Below, piece by piece: positions 1-6,391 of a stretch of DNA of 7,896 nucleotides. The DNA is taken from NCBI GenBank assembly GCA_029977045.1, contig JAPOLP010000240.1:1-7896 (forward strand). The letters are read 5' to 3'. The translations under genes were made by a program, and so were the position numbers. This stretch comes from Planctomycetota bacterium (GTDB lineage: Bacteria > Planctomycetota > Planctomycetia > Planctomycetales > Planctomycetaceae). The notes below the pieces were generated by a model. That model worked only from the letters and a program-made list of their open reading frames with translations. It was not told the origin of the DNA and searched no databases. Positions within the stretch are counted from its first letter, which is position 1; every line of letters begins with the position of its first letter.

Positions 1-75
1 CGGCGGGACGGACGACCTGCGGATCGATGCGGCCTATGATGACACTCCCCCGATTTCATTGCGAAGGAGGCGACC

Positions 76-1563
76 ATGCGGATCGGCATTCTCGGACTGC
101 TGCACGAATCGAACACGTTCGTGACTCGACCCACGACCATCGAAGACTTCCGCGACACCGTGCTGCTGACAGGTGACGCGATCCGTCCCGAGTTCGACGG
201 GGCGCACCACGAAATCGGCGGATTCCTCGCTGGTGTCGACGCCGCAGGCGAAACAGCAGTACCGATCTTCGTCGCTCGAGCGCTTCCCGCAGGAACGGTC
301 GACGCGGAATCGTTTGACGAACTAACGCGACAGTTGCTGGCCGCTCTCGACGCCGCCGGACCGCTTGATGGCCTGCTCGTCGCGCCGCATGGAGCAACCG
401 TCGCGGCTAATTGGCCCGACGCCGACGGTCACTGGTTGTCATTGGTGCGGGAACAAGTCGGTGACTCGATTCCGATCGTTGGAACGATCGATCCGCACGC
501 CAACCTGTCGCAGCAGATGGTTGACGCCGTCGACGCACTGATCGCGTACCGGTCAAACCCACATCTCGACCAGCGTGACCGGGGCCTCGAAGCAGCCTCG
601 CTGCTGGTCCGTACGCTGCGGGGCGAGATCCGTCCAACAATGGCCGCCGCTTTTCCACCGATGGCGATCTCCATCGAGCAGCAGGAAACCGGAGCGCCGC
701 ATCTGGCTCCGCATTACGACGTTGCAAATGCACAGCTTCAGCAGCCGGGCGTCCTGACAAACAGCTTCGTGCTCGGCTTTCCTTACGCGGACGTTGCTGA
801 AATGGGCTCGGCAACGATTGTCGTAACCGATGGCGACGATGCTCTCGCGCGAACACTCGCCAACGAACTCGCCAACGAACTTGCCGGTCGATTGTGGGAG
901 CACCGCGAGGAGTTGCGCGGCGCGCTGTTGAGTATCGACGAGGCGCTCGATCGCTGTGCCGATCTGCCAACACCAATCTGCCTGCTCGACATGGGAGACA
1001 ATGTCGGAGGAGGCTCGACAGCCGACGGCACATTCCTGCTGCAGGGATTGCTGAATCGTCCGCAGTGGAAATCGTTCGTCTGTCTGTTCGATCTCGAAGC
1101 GGTCGCAGCAGCGACGCAAGCAGGCCCCGGCGGAATCTGCGAACTCAGCCTCGGTGGTCACTCGGACAATCAGCATGGCGAGCCTGTCCTTCGTGAGTGC
1201 CGCGTCGTCAGCATGCACGACGGTCGTTTCAGCGAATCTCAGCCTCGCCACGGCGGCATGAGCAGCTTCGACCAGGGACCGACGGTGATCGTCGAAACCG
1301 GCAATGTCACCGTGATGCTGACGTCGCGCCGCATGGTTCCGTTCAGCCTCGAACAACTCCGCTCGTGCGACCTCGACCCGACATCGTTCGACATTCTGGT
1401 CGCGAAGGGCGTCAACGCGCCGCTGGCCGCCTACCGCGAAGTCTGCCCAACGAGTCTCCGCGTCAACACACCAGGCTCAACCTGCGCCGACATGACGAAA
1501 CTCGATTTCCACAACCGTCGTCGTCCGATGTTTCCCTTCGAGGCCGACGCGGTTTTCGACTGA
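76..1563 (+). CDS. M81 family metallopeptidase (MlrC-like, DUF1485)
   Basis: Probable zinc-dependent amidohydrolase/peptidase of the M81 family, named after MlrC, which cleaves linearised microcystin. The substrate here is unknown. Family motifs occur in order: HESNTF (residues 10-15), APHGA (103-107), TIDPHANLS (137-145), YRSNPHLDQRDRG (158-170), DMGDNVGGGS (305-314), GGH (360-362), and the C-terminal VNTPG (463-467) with RRP (482-484). The residues E11, H105, D139, H141 and H163 have the spacing I recall for the MlrC metal and catalytic residues, so the active site looks intact. Length (495 residues) is normal for the family, and there is no signal peptide, so it is probably cytoplasmic. 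The start is set by AAGGAGG at 64-70, five bases before the ATG. It lies 117 bases upstream of a separate same-strand gene unit and may or may not be cotranscribed with it. The family is secure; the microcystin role is not implied. Confidence 0.93.
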   Translation: MRIGILGLLHESNTFVTRPTTIEDFRDTVLLTGDAIRPEFDGAHHEIGGFLAGVDAAGETAVPIFVARALPAGTVDAESFDELTRQLLAALDAAGPLDGLLVAPHGATVAANWPDADGHWLSLVREQVGDSIPIVGTIDPHANLSQQMVDAVDALIAYRSNPHLDQRDRGLEAASLLVRTLRGEIRPTMAAAFPPMAISIEQQETGAPHLAPHYDVANAQLQQPGVLTNSFVLGFPYADVAEMGSATIVVTDGDDALARTLANELANELAGRLWEHREELRGALLSIDEALDRCADLPTPICLLDMGDNVGGGSTADGTFLLQGLLNRPQWKSFVCLFDLEAVAAATQAGPGGICELSLGGHSDNQHGEPVLRECRVVSMHDGRFSESQPRHGGMSSFDQGPTVIVETGNVTVMLTSRRMVPFSLEQLRSCDLDPTSFDILVAKGVNAPLAAYREVCPTSLRVNTPGSTCADMTKLDFHNRRRPMFPFEADAVFD

Positions 1564-1599
1564 TCGACATCGAGTTGCGGTTGCCGTGCGTCCGTCGAG

Positions 1600-1628
1600 T
1601 TTCAGTCCGATCTGCCAGCGACCATAAT
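1600..1628 (+). promoter_or_regulatory. Weak candidate promoter for the downstream gene unit
   Basis: The gap between the M81 gene and the next gene contains CATAAT at 1623-1628, a 5/6 match to the -10 consensus. TTCAGT lies 16 bases upstream at 1601-1606, a poor -35 (3/6). The predicted transcript would begin about 45 bases before the GTG at 1681. This is inference from short motifs in GC-rich DNA only; planctomycete promoters often deviate from this consensus. Confidence 0.18.
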
Positions 1629-1680
1629 CGAGCCCAAATCACCAACCCTCTGATCACCGCATCTGAGCGAGGATAGAACT

Positions 1681-2001
1681 GTGAGTAACACTGCCTTCAC
1701 CTGCCCGCAGACACGGACGCAGGTCATCAACGCATATTTCCTGGAGCATCGGGCGAAGCTGCTCGACATTGCCGCATATCTCGACCGGCTGGACCGGGCA
1801 AAGCCGGAGAGTGACGAACCGGATTTTCGCGACGTGGCCTTCACGCGCTGTCTGGCCGTGCTGACCGACGGGCAGCCGCAGCGGGCTCGACGGATTCTGG
1901 AACTGCTCAGCGATCATTCGACCGAGATGCCTCAGTCGGCTGACGGCATGAAGGGTGCGAGCGGTGCTCCGCAGAACATCGTCGAGGGAGGTGCCCTGTG
2001 A
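1681..2001 (+). CDS. Small unidentified helical protein upstream of EboB-like hydrolase
   Basis: A 106-residue protein of unknown function. The start is GTG, supported by GAGGA at 1669-1673, seven bases upstream. The first two thirds looks helical and charged, with the core LEHRAKLLDIAAYLDRLDR at 21-39 and a second likely helix at 66-77 (QPQRARRILELL). The tail from about 80 is Gly/Ser-rich and probably disordered. There is no signal peptide or membrane segment. Its stop TGA overlaps the GTG start of the next gene (GTGA, 1998-2001), so the two are probably translationally coupled. In ebo clusters the TatD-like EboB is accompanied by EboA, but this protein is clearly shorter than EboA proteins and I cannot align them by eye. 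It may be an accessory partner of the hydrolase. The call as a real gene rests on the ribosome site, the stop/start overlap and protein-like composition. Confidence 0.8.
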   Translation: MSNTAFTCPQTRTQVINAYFLEHRAKLLDIAAYLDRLDRAKPESDEPDFRDVAFTRCLAVLTDGQPQRARRILELLSDHSTEMPQSADGMKGASGAPQNIVEGGAL

Positions 2002-2804
2002 GCTACATCGACCCGCACATTCACATGGTCTCGCGCACGACCGACGACTATCAGCGCATGGCGCAGGCCGGCTGCATTGCGATCACAGAGCCCGCGTTCT
2101 GGGCCGGCTTCGACCGCTCGTCGGCACAGGGCTTCTTCGATTACTTCCGGCAGCTCACCGAGTATGAACCGCGCCGCGCAGCCCAGTTCGGCATCCAGCA
2201 CTTCACCTGGCTGTGTATCAATCCGAAGGAAGCTGACGACCCAGGCTTCGCCCGCGAAGTCATCTCGCTGATCCCCGACTTCCTGAAGTGCGGCAACGTA
2301 TTGGGCATCGGCGAAATCGGGCTCAACAAGAACACGAAGAACGAGTTGATCATTCTCGAAGAGCACATCGCGCTGGCTGAGCAGACTAACCAGCTTGTCC
2401 TGGTTCACACGCCGCATCTGGAAGACAAGCTGAAAGGCACGCGGAAGATCATGGACGCCGTCGCTGCCAGCTCGATTGATCCCGGTCGCGTGCTGATCGA
2501 CCACGTCGAAGAACACACCGTCGCCGAAGTGCTCGACCGCGGCTTCTGGGCCGGCATGACGCTGTACCCGGACACCAAATGCACGCCGCAGCGGGCCGCC
2601 GACATCATCGAGATGTACGGCACCGAGCGACTGTGGATGAACTCGGCCGGCGACTGGGGCATCAGCGACCCGCTGGCCGTGCCGAAAGCGCGACTTGAGA
2701 TGAAACGTCGCGGCCACTCGCCCGACACGGTCAACAAGGTCTCGCTGGAAAACCCCAAGCAGTTCCTCAGCCAGTCGCCGAACTTCCGCATCGAAGGAGC
2801 GTGA
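1998..2804 (+). CDS. TatD family metal-dependent hydrolase, EboB-like
   Basis: A 268-residue amidohydrolase-superfamily TIM barrel of the TatD group. The usual metal ligands are all visible: H7 and H9 in DPHIHM, E106 in GIGEIGLN, H137 in LVHTPH, H169 in LIDHVEE and D219 in NSAGDWG. The N-terminal stretch HMVSRTTDDY (9-18), EPAFWAG (31-37), INPKEAD (74-80) and the ending WGISDPLAVPK (220-230) match, from memory, the EboB-type TatD proteins of ebo gene clusters rather than the DNase TatD/YcfH. In cyanobacteria the ebo cluster helps move a scytonemin precursor to the periplasm, but the reaction of EboB is not known. The GTG start has GAGGGAGG at 1984-1991, six bases upstream, and overlaps the previous stop. 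The last codons contain the ribosome site of the following DUF1501 gene. No other Ebo protein is recognised here. It is expected to be cytoplasmic. Confidence 0.88.
   Translation: MSYIDPHIHMVSRTTDDYQRMAQAGCIAITEPAFWAGFDRSSAQGFFDYFRQLTEYEPRRAAQFGIQHFTWLCINPKEADDPGFAREVISLIPDFLKCGNVLGIGEIGLNKNTKNELIILEEHIALAEQTNQLVLVHTPHLEDKLKGTRKIMDAVAASSIDPGRVLIDHVEEHTVAEVLDRGFWAGMTLYPDTKCTPQRAADIIEMYGTERLWMNSAGDWGISDPLAVPKARLEMKRRGHSPDTVNKVSLENPKQFLSQSPNFRIEGA
2793..2799 (+). promoter_or_regulatory. Ribosome binding site that decides the DUF1501 start
   Basis: GAAGGAG sits inside the last codons of the hydrolase gene. It is only one base from the GTG at 2801 but seven bases from the ATG at 2807, which is the normal spacing. 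ATG 2807 is therefore the preferred start, although GTG 2801 forms the same GTGA overlap as the junction upstream. Confidence 0.65.
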
Positions 2805-2806
2805 CG

Positions 2807-4285
2807 ATGACATCACCAGTCGCCGATAGCCTGCTCGCTCAGACACGCCGCTCGTTTCTCGGAGCATCCGGCGTCAGTGTCGGGTCGCTCGCGCTGGCCA
2901 GTCTGCTGGGCCGCGACGCGGATGCTGCGGACGGAACCAGCCCGGCATTGTCGGAACGCGGGTATCGAGGTCTCGACGGGCTACCGCACTCTCCGCCGAA
3001 GGTAAAACGCGTGATCTGGCTGATGATGTCAGGAGCGCCGTCGCACGTTGACCTCTTCGATTACAAGCCACTGCTCGAAGAACGCCGTGGCGAGGAGATT
3101 CCCGAGTCGATCCATCAGGGCCAGAAGCTCTCGACGATGACGCAGGGCAAAAGCAAGCCGTGCCTGGGGTCGCGGGCTCCGTTCCGGAAGCACGGCGAGT
3201 GCGGCCGCTGGATGAACGACTTCCTGCCGCACACCGCGTCGATCGCCGACGACATCTGCATGATCCACTCGATGAAGACCGAGGCGGTCAATCATGCGCC
3301 CGCGATGACGTTTCTCTTGACCGGTGCCGAGCAACCAGGCAGGCCCAGTGCGGGAGCGTGGCTGTCGTACGGACTGGGCAGTAGCAACGACAACCTGCCG
3401 ACGTACTGCGTGATGACGTCGCGCGATCGCGAGGGCACCTGCGGACAGCTCTTTTACGACTTTTACTGGGGCAACGGCTTTCTGCCATCGAAGTTCCAGG
3501 GAGTGAAATTCCGCCAGACCGGTGACCCGGTGCTGTACCTCAAAGACCCCGCCGGCATCTCGCGCGACTTCCGCCGCGAGCTGCTCGACAGCGTTGCCGA
3601 GCTGAACCAGAAGAGGTTCGAGCAAGTGGGCGATCCCGAGATTCAGACGCGGATCGCCCAGTATGAGATGGCCTTCCGGATGCAGGCCGCGATGCCCGAG
3701 GCCGTCGACATCTCGACCGAGCCGAAGCACATCCTCGAATCGTACGGCCCGCAGGTCACTCAGAAGGGTACGTTCGCCTCAAACTGCCTGCTCGCCCGGC
3801 GTCTCGCCGAACGTGGCGTCCGGTTTATCCAGTTGATGCACTCCGGCTGGGACCAGCACTCGAACCTGCCGACGCAGCTTGAAGAACAGTGCAAAGACAC
3901 GGACCAGCCGTCAGCGGCGCTGGTCAAGGACCTGCAGCAGCGCGGCCTGCTGGAAGACACGCTGATCATCTGGGGTGGCGAGTTTGGTCGGACGCCGTTC
4001 GGGCAGGGCGACATCAACAACCAGAAGACGCACGGCCGCGACCATCACCCTTACTGCTACTCAATCTGGATGGCCGGCGGCGGCATCAAAGCCGGCAGCA
4101 CGTACGGACAGACGGACGAGTACGGCTACAACATCGTCAGCGACAAAGTCCACGTCCACGACCTGCAGGCCACGCTGATGTATCTCTTCGGCATCGACCA
4201 CACCCGCCTGACCTTCAAGTTCCAGGGCCGCCACTACCGCCTGACTGACATCCACGGCGAAGTGGTGCCAGGCGTTCTGGCGTAG
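2807..4285 (+). CDS. DUF1501 protein, Tat-exported, third gene of the unit
   Basis: A 492-residue DUF1501 protein, a large planctomycete family with an alkaline-phosphatase/sulfatase-like fold and no settled biochemical role. Numbered from the ATG at 2807, a twin-arginine signal TRRSFL (13-18) precedes a small-residue hydrophobic stretch (19-35) and a likely cleavage near ADAADG, so folded export by Tat is expected. Family signatures follow: MSGAPSHVDLFDYKP (74-88), IIWGGEFGRTP (387-397), HGRDHHP (409-415) and WMAGGGIKAG (421-430). The C-terminus LTDIHGEVVPGVLA is of the usual type. It is probably coupled to the upstream hydrolase; a GTG at 2801 would add two residues. The 3' end faces a region of decayed genes, but the gene itself shows no truncation. 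The family is certain and the substrate unknown. Confidence 0.93.
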   Translation: MTSPVADSLLAQTRRSFLGASGVSVGSLALASLLGRDADAADGTSPALSERGYRGLDGLPHSPPKVKRVIWLMMSGAPSHVDLFDYKPLLEERRGEEIPESIHQGQKLSTMTQGKSKPCLGSRAPFRKHGECGRWMNDFLPHTASIADDICMIHSMKTEAVNHAPAMTFLLTGAEQPGRPSAGAWLSYGLGSSNDNLPTYCVMTSRDREGTCGQLFYDFYWGNGFLPSKFQGVKFRQTGDPVLYLKDPAGISRDFRRELLDSVAELNQKRFEQVGDPEIQTRIAQYEMAFRMQAAMPEAVDISTEPKHILESYGPQVTQKGTFASNCLLARRLAERGVRFIQLMHSGWDQHSNLPTQLEEQCKDTDQPSAALVKDLQQRGLLEDTLIIWGGEFGRTPFGQGDINNQKTHGRDHHPYCYSIWMAGGGIKAGSTYGQTDEYGYNIVSDKVHVHDLQATLMYLFGIDHTRLTFKFQGRHYRLTDIHGEVVPGVLA

Positions 4286-4434
4286 CCTGTCAGAGCGAAA
4301 GGCAAGCCGGCTTCGTGCAGTTCACACGCCATCCAGAAGTTGCAGGTCTTCGGGGAGTTGTACTTCGCTTCAGCGCGGTAGAACTGGCTCTCGCCGTAGG
4401 CGCCGGGGCCAGAAGCGAAACGTTGCCACTGCCG
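4286..4434 (-). pseudogene. Remnant of a DUF2459-like gene (C-terminal part only)
   Basis: Read on the minus strand from 4434, an open frame gives GPGAYGESQFYRAEAKYNSP followed at once by KTCNFWMACELHEAGLPFAL. This resembles the C-terminal part of DUF2459 (TIGR02117) proteins, where a G-x-FY-x-A-x-x-x-Y segment precedes TCN-x-W and a final AGLP. No start or upstream domain remains: an in-frame TGA lies at 4435-4437 and the DNA beyond it is unrelated. In the other direction the frame runs antisense into the end of the DUF1501 gene and stops at 4234, so the natural C-terminus was probably also lost. The fragment covers about 45 recognisable residues. I read it as a leftover of a deleted gene, not an expressed protein. 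The family match is from memory of the motif. Confidence 0.5.
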
Positions 4435-4480
4435 TCACACAACAAGACTGGCGCTTCCCTCGGCGCTGATCATCTGAAAG

Positions 4481-4503
4481 GTCGCCCCTGAGGGCGACTC
4501 AGG
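4481..4503. repeat. Two overlapping, mutually exclusive hairpins
   Basis: GTCGCCC (4481-4487) and GGGCGAC (4492-4498) form a perfect 7-bp stem with a CTGA loop. The overlapping pair CCTGAG (4487-4492) and CTCAGG (4498-4503) forms an alternative 6-bp stem. No T-run follows on either strand, so this is not a typical terminator, and it may simply be a chance product of degenerate repeat coding DNA. Confidence 0.4.
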
Positions 4504-4711
4504 CAACAGGCTAAGCGGCGGCGCAGGGAACGACGGGCTCAACGGAGAGTGAGGAATCGATCGGCTGGTCGAGACTGGCGACGTTGACTTTACACTGACG
4601 AAATCAGCGTTTGTCGGAACGGGGAGCGACGTCGTTCAGGCAATTGAGACAGCGGAACTCAACGGCGGCAGTTCTGACAATGTCATCGACGTCAGTGAGT
4701 TTCTCGGCGGG
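4502..4711 (+). pseudogene. Fragment of a hemolysin-type (RTX-like) calcium-binding repeat gene
   Basis: One frame reads GNRLSGGAGNDGLNGE (4502-4549), then a stop TGA at 4550-4552, then GIDRLVETGDVDFTLT (4553-4600) and, further on, IETAELNGGSSDNVIDVSEF ending near 4702. The first part fits the glycine/aspartate nonapeptide GGxGxDxLx of calcium-binding RTX repeats. The second part resembles the spacer that follows such repeats in very large secreted planctomycete and marine bacterial proteins, where DRLVETGDVNFTLT and a later SIExAxLTGG are typical. The expected residue at the stop is Gly or Asp, so the stop is a lesion. There is no start codon, signal or C-terminal part, and similarity ends around 4711. 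The frame then runs on to a TGA at 4820 without recognisable content. It is best read as an internal piece of a large gene left after deletion or transfer. Confidence 0.65.
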
Positions 4712-4790
4712 CGAGCCTGGCATCCAGACTCAATCATCTGCCTGTCGCCAGGGAATCACACTTTGATCCGAGACGAAACTGATTGCGTGC

Positions 4791-4835
4791 GAAAAGAAAG
4801 AAAGCGTGCGCCTTATGGTTGAGGCACACGCTTTC
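4791..4835 (-). terminator. Intrinsic terminator of the DUF1559 gene
   Basis: In minus-strand RNA, GAAAGCGTGTGCC (4835-4823) pairs with GGCGCACGCTTTC (4812-4800) in a 13-bp stem with a single G-U wobble and a 10-base loop. TTTCTTTTCG follows (4799-4790). The stem begins 34 bases after the DUF1559 stop. On the plus strand the wobble becomes a C-A mismatch and no T-run follows, so it should work mainly for leftward transcription. Confidence 0.88.
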
Positions 4836-4868
4836 CACAGTACGTCACCGCTGTTTGTCGGAGGCGAA

Positions 4869-5840
4869 TCAATACTCGCCGAGATCTTCGTTACCTTCGC
4901 GAGTGCCGAGCGATCTCCAAATACCGAGATCGATTGTGTCGGAAATCGTCCTTGTCGACCCGTCACACAGTAGCGAATGCACAACACCTGAATGGTGGCT
5001 GCGTGATGTCACCGCCGCGTATGTGTCGCCGGTGCAGCTCTTCTCTTCACGGCAGTTTGTAAAATCAACGTCGTAGTCGACTCCGCCGCTTGAGTGCGAA
5101 ACGACCGTGTTCGGAGTAAAGACTGTCGTAAAACCGGTCTGGTGCACACGACCATCAATCCATTCCGTATGGCCACTGTTGGTTTTGAAACTGCCACCCA
5201 GTCCGCCGATGCCAGTGGGTGCCGGAATTGTCGCCGACGCCGCGTCGCCGTCTCGAAAGTAAGGCGTGAACGTCTTCACTTCAGAACACGCAAGGGTATT
5301 GCTTGTGCCGTCAGTGATGTCTGCAAGTCGCATCCCTCGATTGGGGTGAAATACTCCAGAGCCAATCTGGCGCGATGAATTGCTCCAGGTGAACCACCCA
5401 CCAGCATTGAAGCCATAATTGATGGGATAGTGAATCTGGCTTCCAGCCCCATCGACACGAGCCCGGTCCTGTGGCTCACTGGGACACAGATACATAGGCA
5501 CACGAGTTGTCGCGACGGCAGAACCTTCCTGGTATGGCTCGGACAGGTCAATCTGCATGTAAAGGTTTGCCTCATCGACGTATGGCAGCAGCCGGGCATG
5601 CACCGACCATTCGCCACCCGGAGTGTTGTAGTCGACCACGAAGCTCATCGGCATGCTGCTGTTCGCATCGTGGTAGTTGTGCATTGCGAGCCCAATCTGC
5701 TTCAGATTGTTCTTGCACTGAATCCGTCTTGCAGCCTCGCGGGCAGACTGAACAGCAGGCAAAAGCAGCGCAACAAGGATCGCGATGATGGCGATGACCA
5801 CAAGCAGTTCGATGAGTGTGAAGCCGGTTCGTCGTTTCAT
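4869..5840 (-). CDS. DUF1559 protein with pilin-type N-terminus and H-X9-DG motif
   Basis: A 323-residue DUF1559 protein, a family much expanded in Planctomycetota. The N-terminus MKRRTGFTLIELLVVIAI is a type IV pilin/pseudopilin class III leader: prepilin peptidase should cut between G6 and F7, with E11 at the +5 position, followed by a hydrophobic helix to about residue 28. Next come QSAREAARR (31-39), the conserved MYLCPSEP (116-123) and DITDGTSNTL (174-183). Near the C-terminus is H283-X9-D293-G294, the prepilin processing-associated H-X9-DG motif, then LGTREGNEDLGEY. The protein is probably anchored in or passed through the inner membrane into a pseudopilus-like structure. ATG 5840 is preferred; the frame is open to an ATG at 5924, but that would put 28 Pro/Arg-rich residues before the leader. 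It is transcribed alone or after a long leader and ends at the terminator at 4791-4835. Confidence 0.93.
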   Translation of the reverse strand: MKRRTGFTLIELLVVIAIIAILVALLLPAVQSAREAARRIQCKNNLKQIGLAMHNYHDANSSMPMSFVVDYNTPGGEWSVHARLLPYVDEANLYMQIDLSEPYQEGSAVATTRVPMYLCPSEPQDRARVDGAGSQIHYPINYGFNAGGWFTWSNSSRQIGSGVFHPNRGMRLADITDGTSNTLACSEVKTFTPYFRDGDAASATIPAPTGIGGLGGSFKTNSGHTEWIDGRVHQTGFTTVFTPNTVVSHSSGGVDYDVDFTNCREEKSCTGDTYAAVTSRSHHSGVVHSLLCDGSTRTISDTIDLGIWRSLGTREGNEDLGEY

Positions 5841-5847
5841 TGGAGGG

Positions 5848-5853
5848 TCTCCC
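5848..5853 (-). promoter_or_regulatory. Ribosome binding site fixing the DUF1559 start
   Basis: On the minus strand GGGAGA lies seven bases before ATG 5840. This, together with the pilin-type leader starting at that ATG, decides against the longer frame that opens at 5924. Confidence 0.7.
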
Positions 5854-5876
5854 AGATCGAAGGGTGGGACATTTCT

Positions 5877-5893
5877 GTCGACGGGGTGTCGAC
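5877..5893. repeat. Small hairpin in the DUF1559 leader
   Basis: GTCGAC occurs twice (5877-5882 and 5888-5893), separated by GGGGT. As each copy is its own reverse complement, the pair can form a 6-bp stem in the 5' leader, 37 to 53 bases upstream of the start codon. A regulatory role is unproven. Confidence 0.3.
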
Positions 5894-6038
5894 TCGGCGG
5901 GTGGATTCGTTTGACGGAACTCATGATGCGAAGAGGCTGACTGACTCAGAAAAACAACAACCAGGCCCCACCAGATTTCCACAACACCTTTTGTGACTGA
6001 ATGTTGCGGCCATTACCGGCAATCAGAGGCGCTGCCAC

Positions 6039-6053
6039 TGAGACTCAGTCTCA
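6039..6053. promoter_or_regulatory. 15-base perfect palindrome, Fur-box-like operator candidate
   Basis: TGAGACTCAGTCTCA is a perfect 7-1-7 inverted repeat. That is the layout of Fur-family boxes, and it agrees with the classical TGATAATNATTATCA at 10 of the 14 informative positions if only the outer TGA/TCA and the A/T pairs are counted. A further partial copy, ACTGAGA, lies at 6063-6069, repeating 6037-6043 at a 26-base spacing. The site is about 200 bases upstream of the DUF1559 start and about 340 bases beyond the end of the DUF1501 gene at 6392-7744, so if functional it most likely controls the DUF1559 gene. The binding protein is inferred only. Confidence 0.45.
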
Positions 6054-6069
6054 ACTTGTGCGACTGAGA

Positions 6070-6391
6070 TTACCAAGCCATTTCAGGCAGTCAACCGTCT
6101 CGTAGATCAAAACCGGCGGAAATCTGCGATCGAGTAGCCGCCCCAGAAGGCCACTGTCAGTCGCTGCCAGAAGACATCCAGGCTCGCTTCAGCACGATGA
6201 CTGCAATTGCAGCAGTCATCATCTCCGTCGACGCCGGCTTGCCGGCACCTTTGAAGTTCAGCCGTCGCGACCTTCAGAGGGCGCGCTCGCATTCGAGTCA
6301 CGCCGCACGTCTCCATCTGACTGCGATCCCGCATAGGAAGACGGGGACAGCCTCAGCAACCAGCGCTACCGTTAAGTCGCTGGCGAACCCG
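6070..6391. other. Gene-free stretch, no supported gene
   Basis: Short open frames exist on both strands here (for example 6107-6334 on the minus strand, ending LTVAFWGGYSIADFRRF), but none has a ribosome site, a recognisable domain or the codon pattern of the neighbours. The only structures seen are the 9-bp inverted repeat at 6196-6220, a GCCGGC duplication at 6233-6246 and a weak 6-bp stem CCAGCG/CGCTGG (6360-6365 with 6378-6383) just beyond the DUF1501 stop. The last lacks a T-run and is not called a terminator. Decayed coding DNA is possible but not identifiable. Confidence 0.4.
6196..6220. repeat. 9-bp perfect inverted repeat
   Basis: GATGACTGC (6196-6204) and GCAGTCATC (6212-6220) flank AATTGCA, and the inner CTGCAATTGCAG is itself a 12-base palindrome. 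No T-run follows on either strand, so it is not a standard terminator. It could be an RNA hairpin in the 3' region of the DUF1501 transcript, or a protein site. Confidence 0.5.

Noticed and set aside
1..75. Possible tail of an upstream gene; the frame beginning at base 2 is open to 124 with GC-rich third positions.
   Set aside because: It would overlap the M81 start by about 50 bases, the other frames end or run on without signal, and the peptide is too short to recognise.
553..1356. Long minus-strand open frame (267 codons) inside the M81 gene.
   Set aside because: It is antisense to a clearly conserved protein; high GC with biased third positions produces such shadows, and its translation shows no domain.
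1932..2867. Minus-strand open frame of 311 codons across the hydrolase gene.
   Set aside because: It is a shadow of the TatD-like gene and its neighbours, with no recognisable motif.
4553..4822. Open frame after the in-frame stop as a genuine small gene.
   Set aside because: It has no start codon with a ribosome site; only the first half resembles a protein family, and that resembles the interior of a much larger protein.
4286..4868. Insertion sequence or mobile element explaining the two remnants.
   Set aside because: No terminal inverted repeats, target duplication or transposase similarity could be seen.
5430..5996. Plus-strand open frame of 188 codons opposite the DUF1559 gene.
   Set aside because: It is antisense to the pilin leader and conserved DUF1559 segments, and has no ribosome site or domain.
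6360..6383. CCAGCG/CGCTGG stem just beyond the DUF1501 stop, as a terminator.
   Set aside because: Only 6 bp with a 12-base loop and no T-run on the minus strand.
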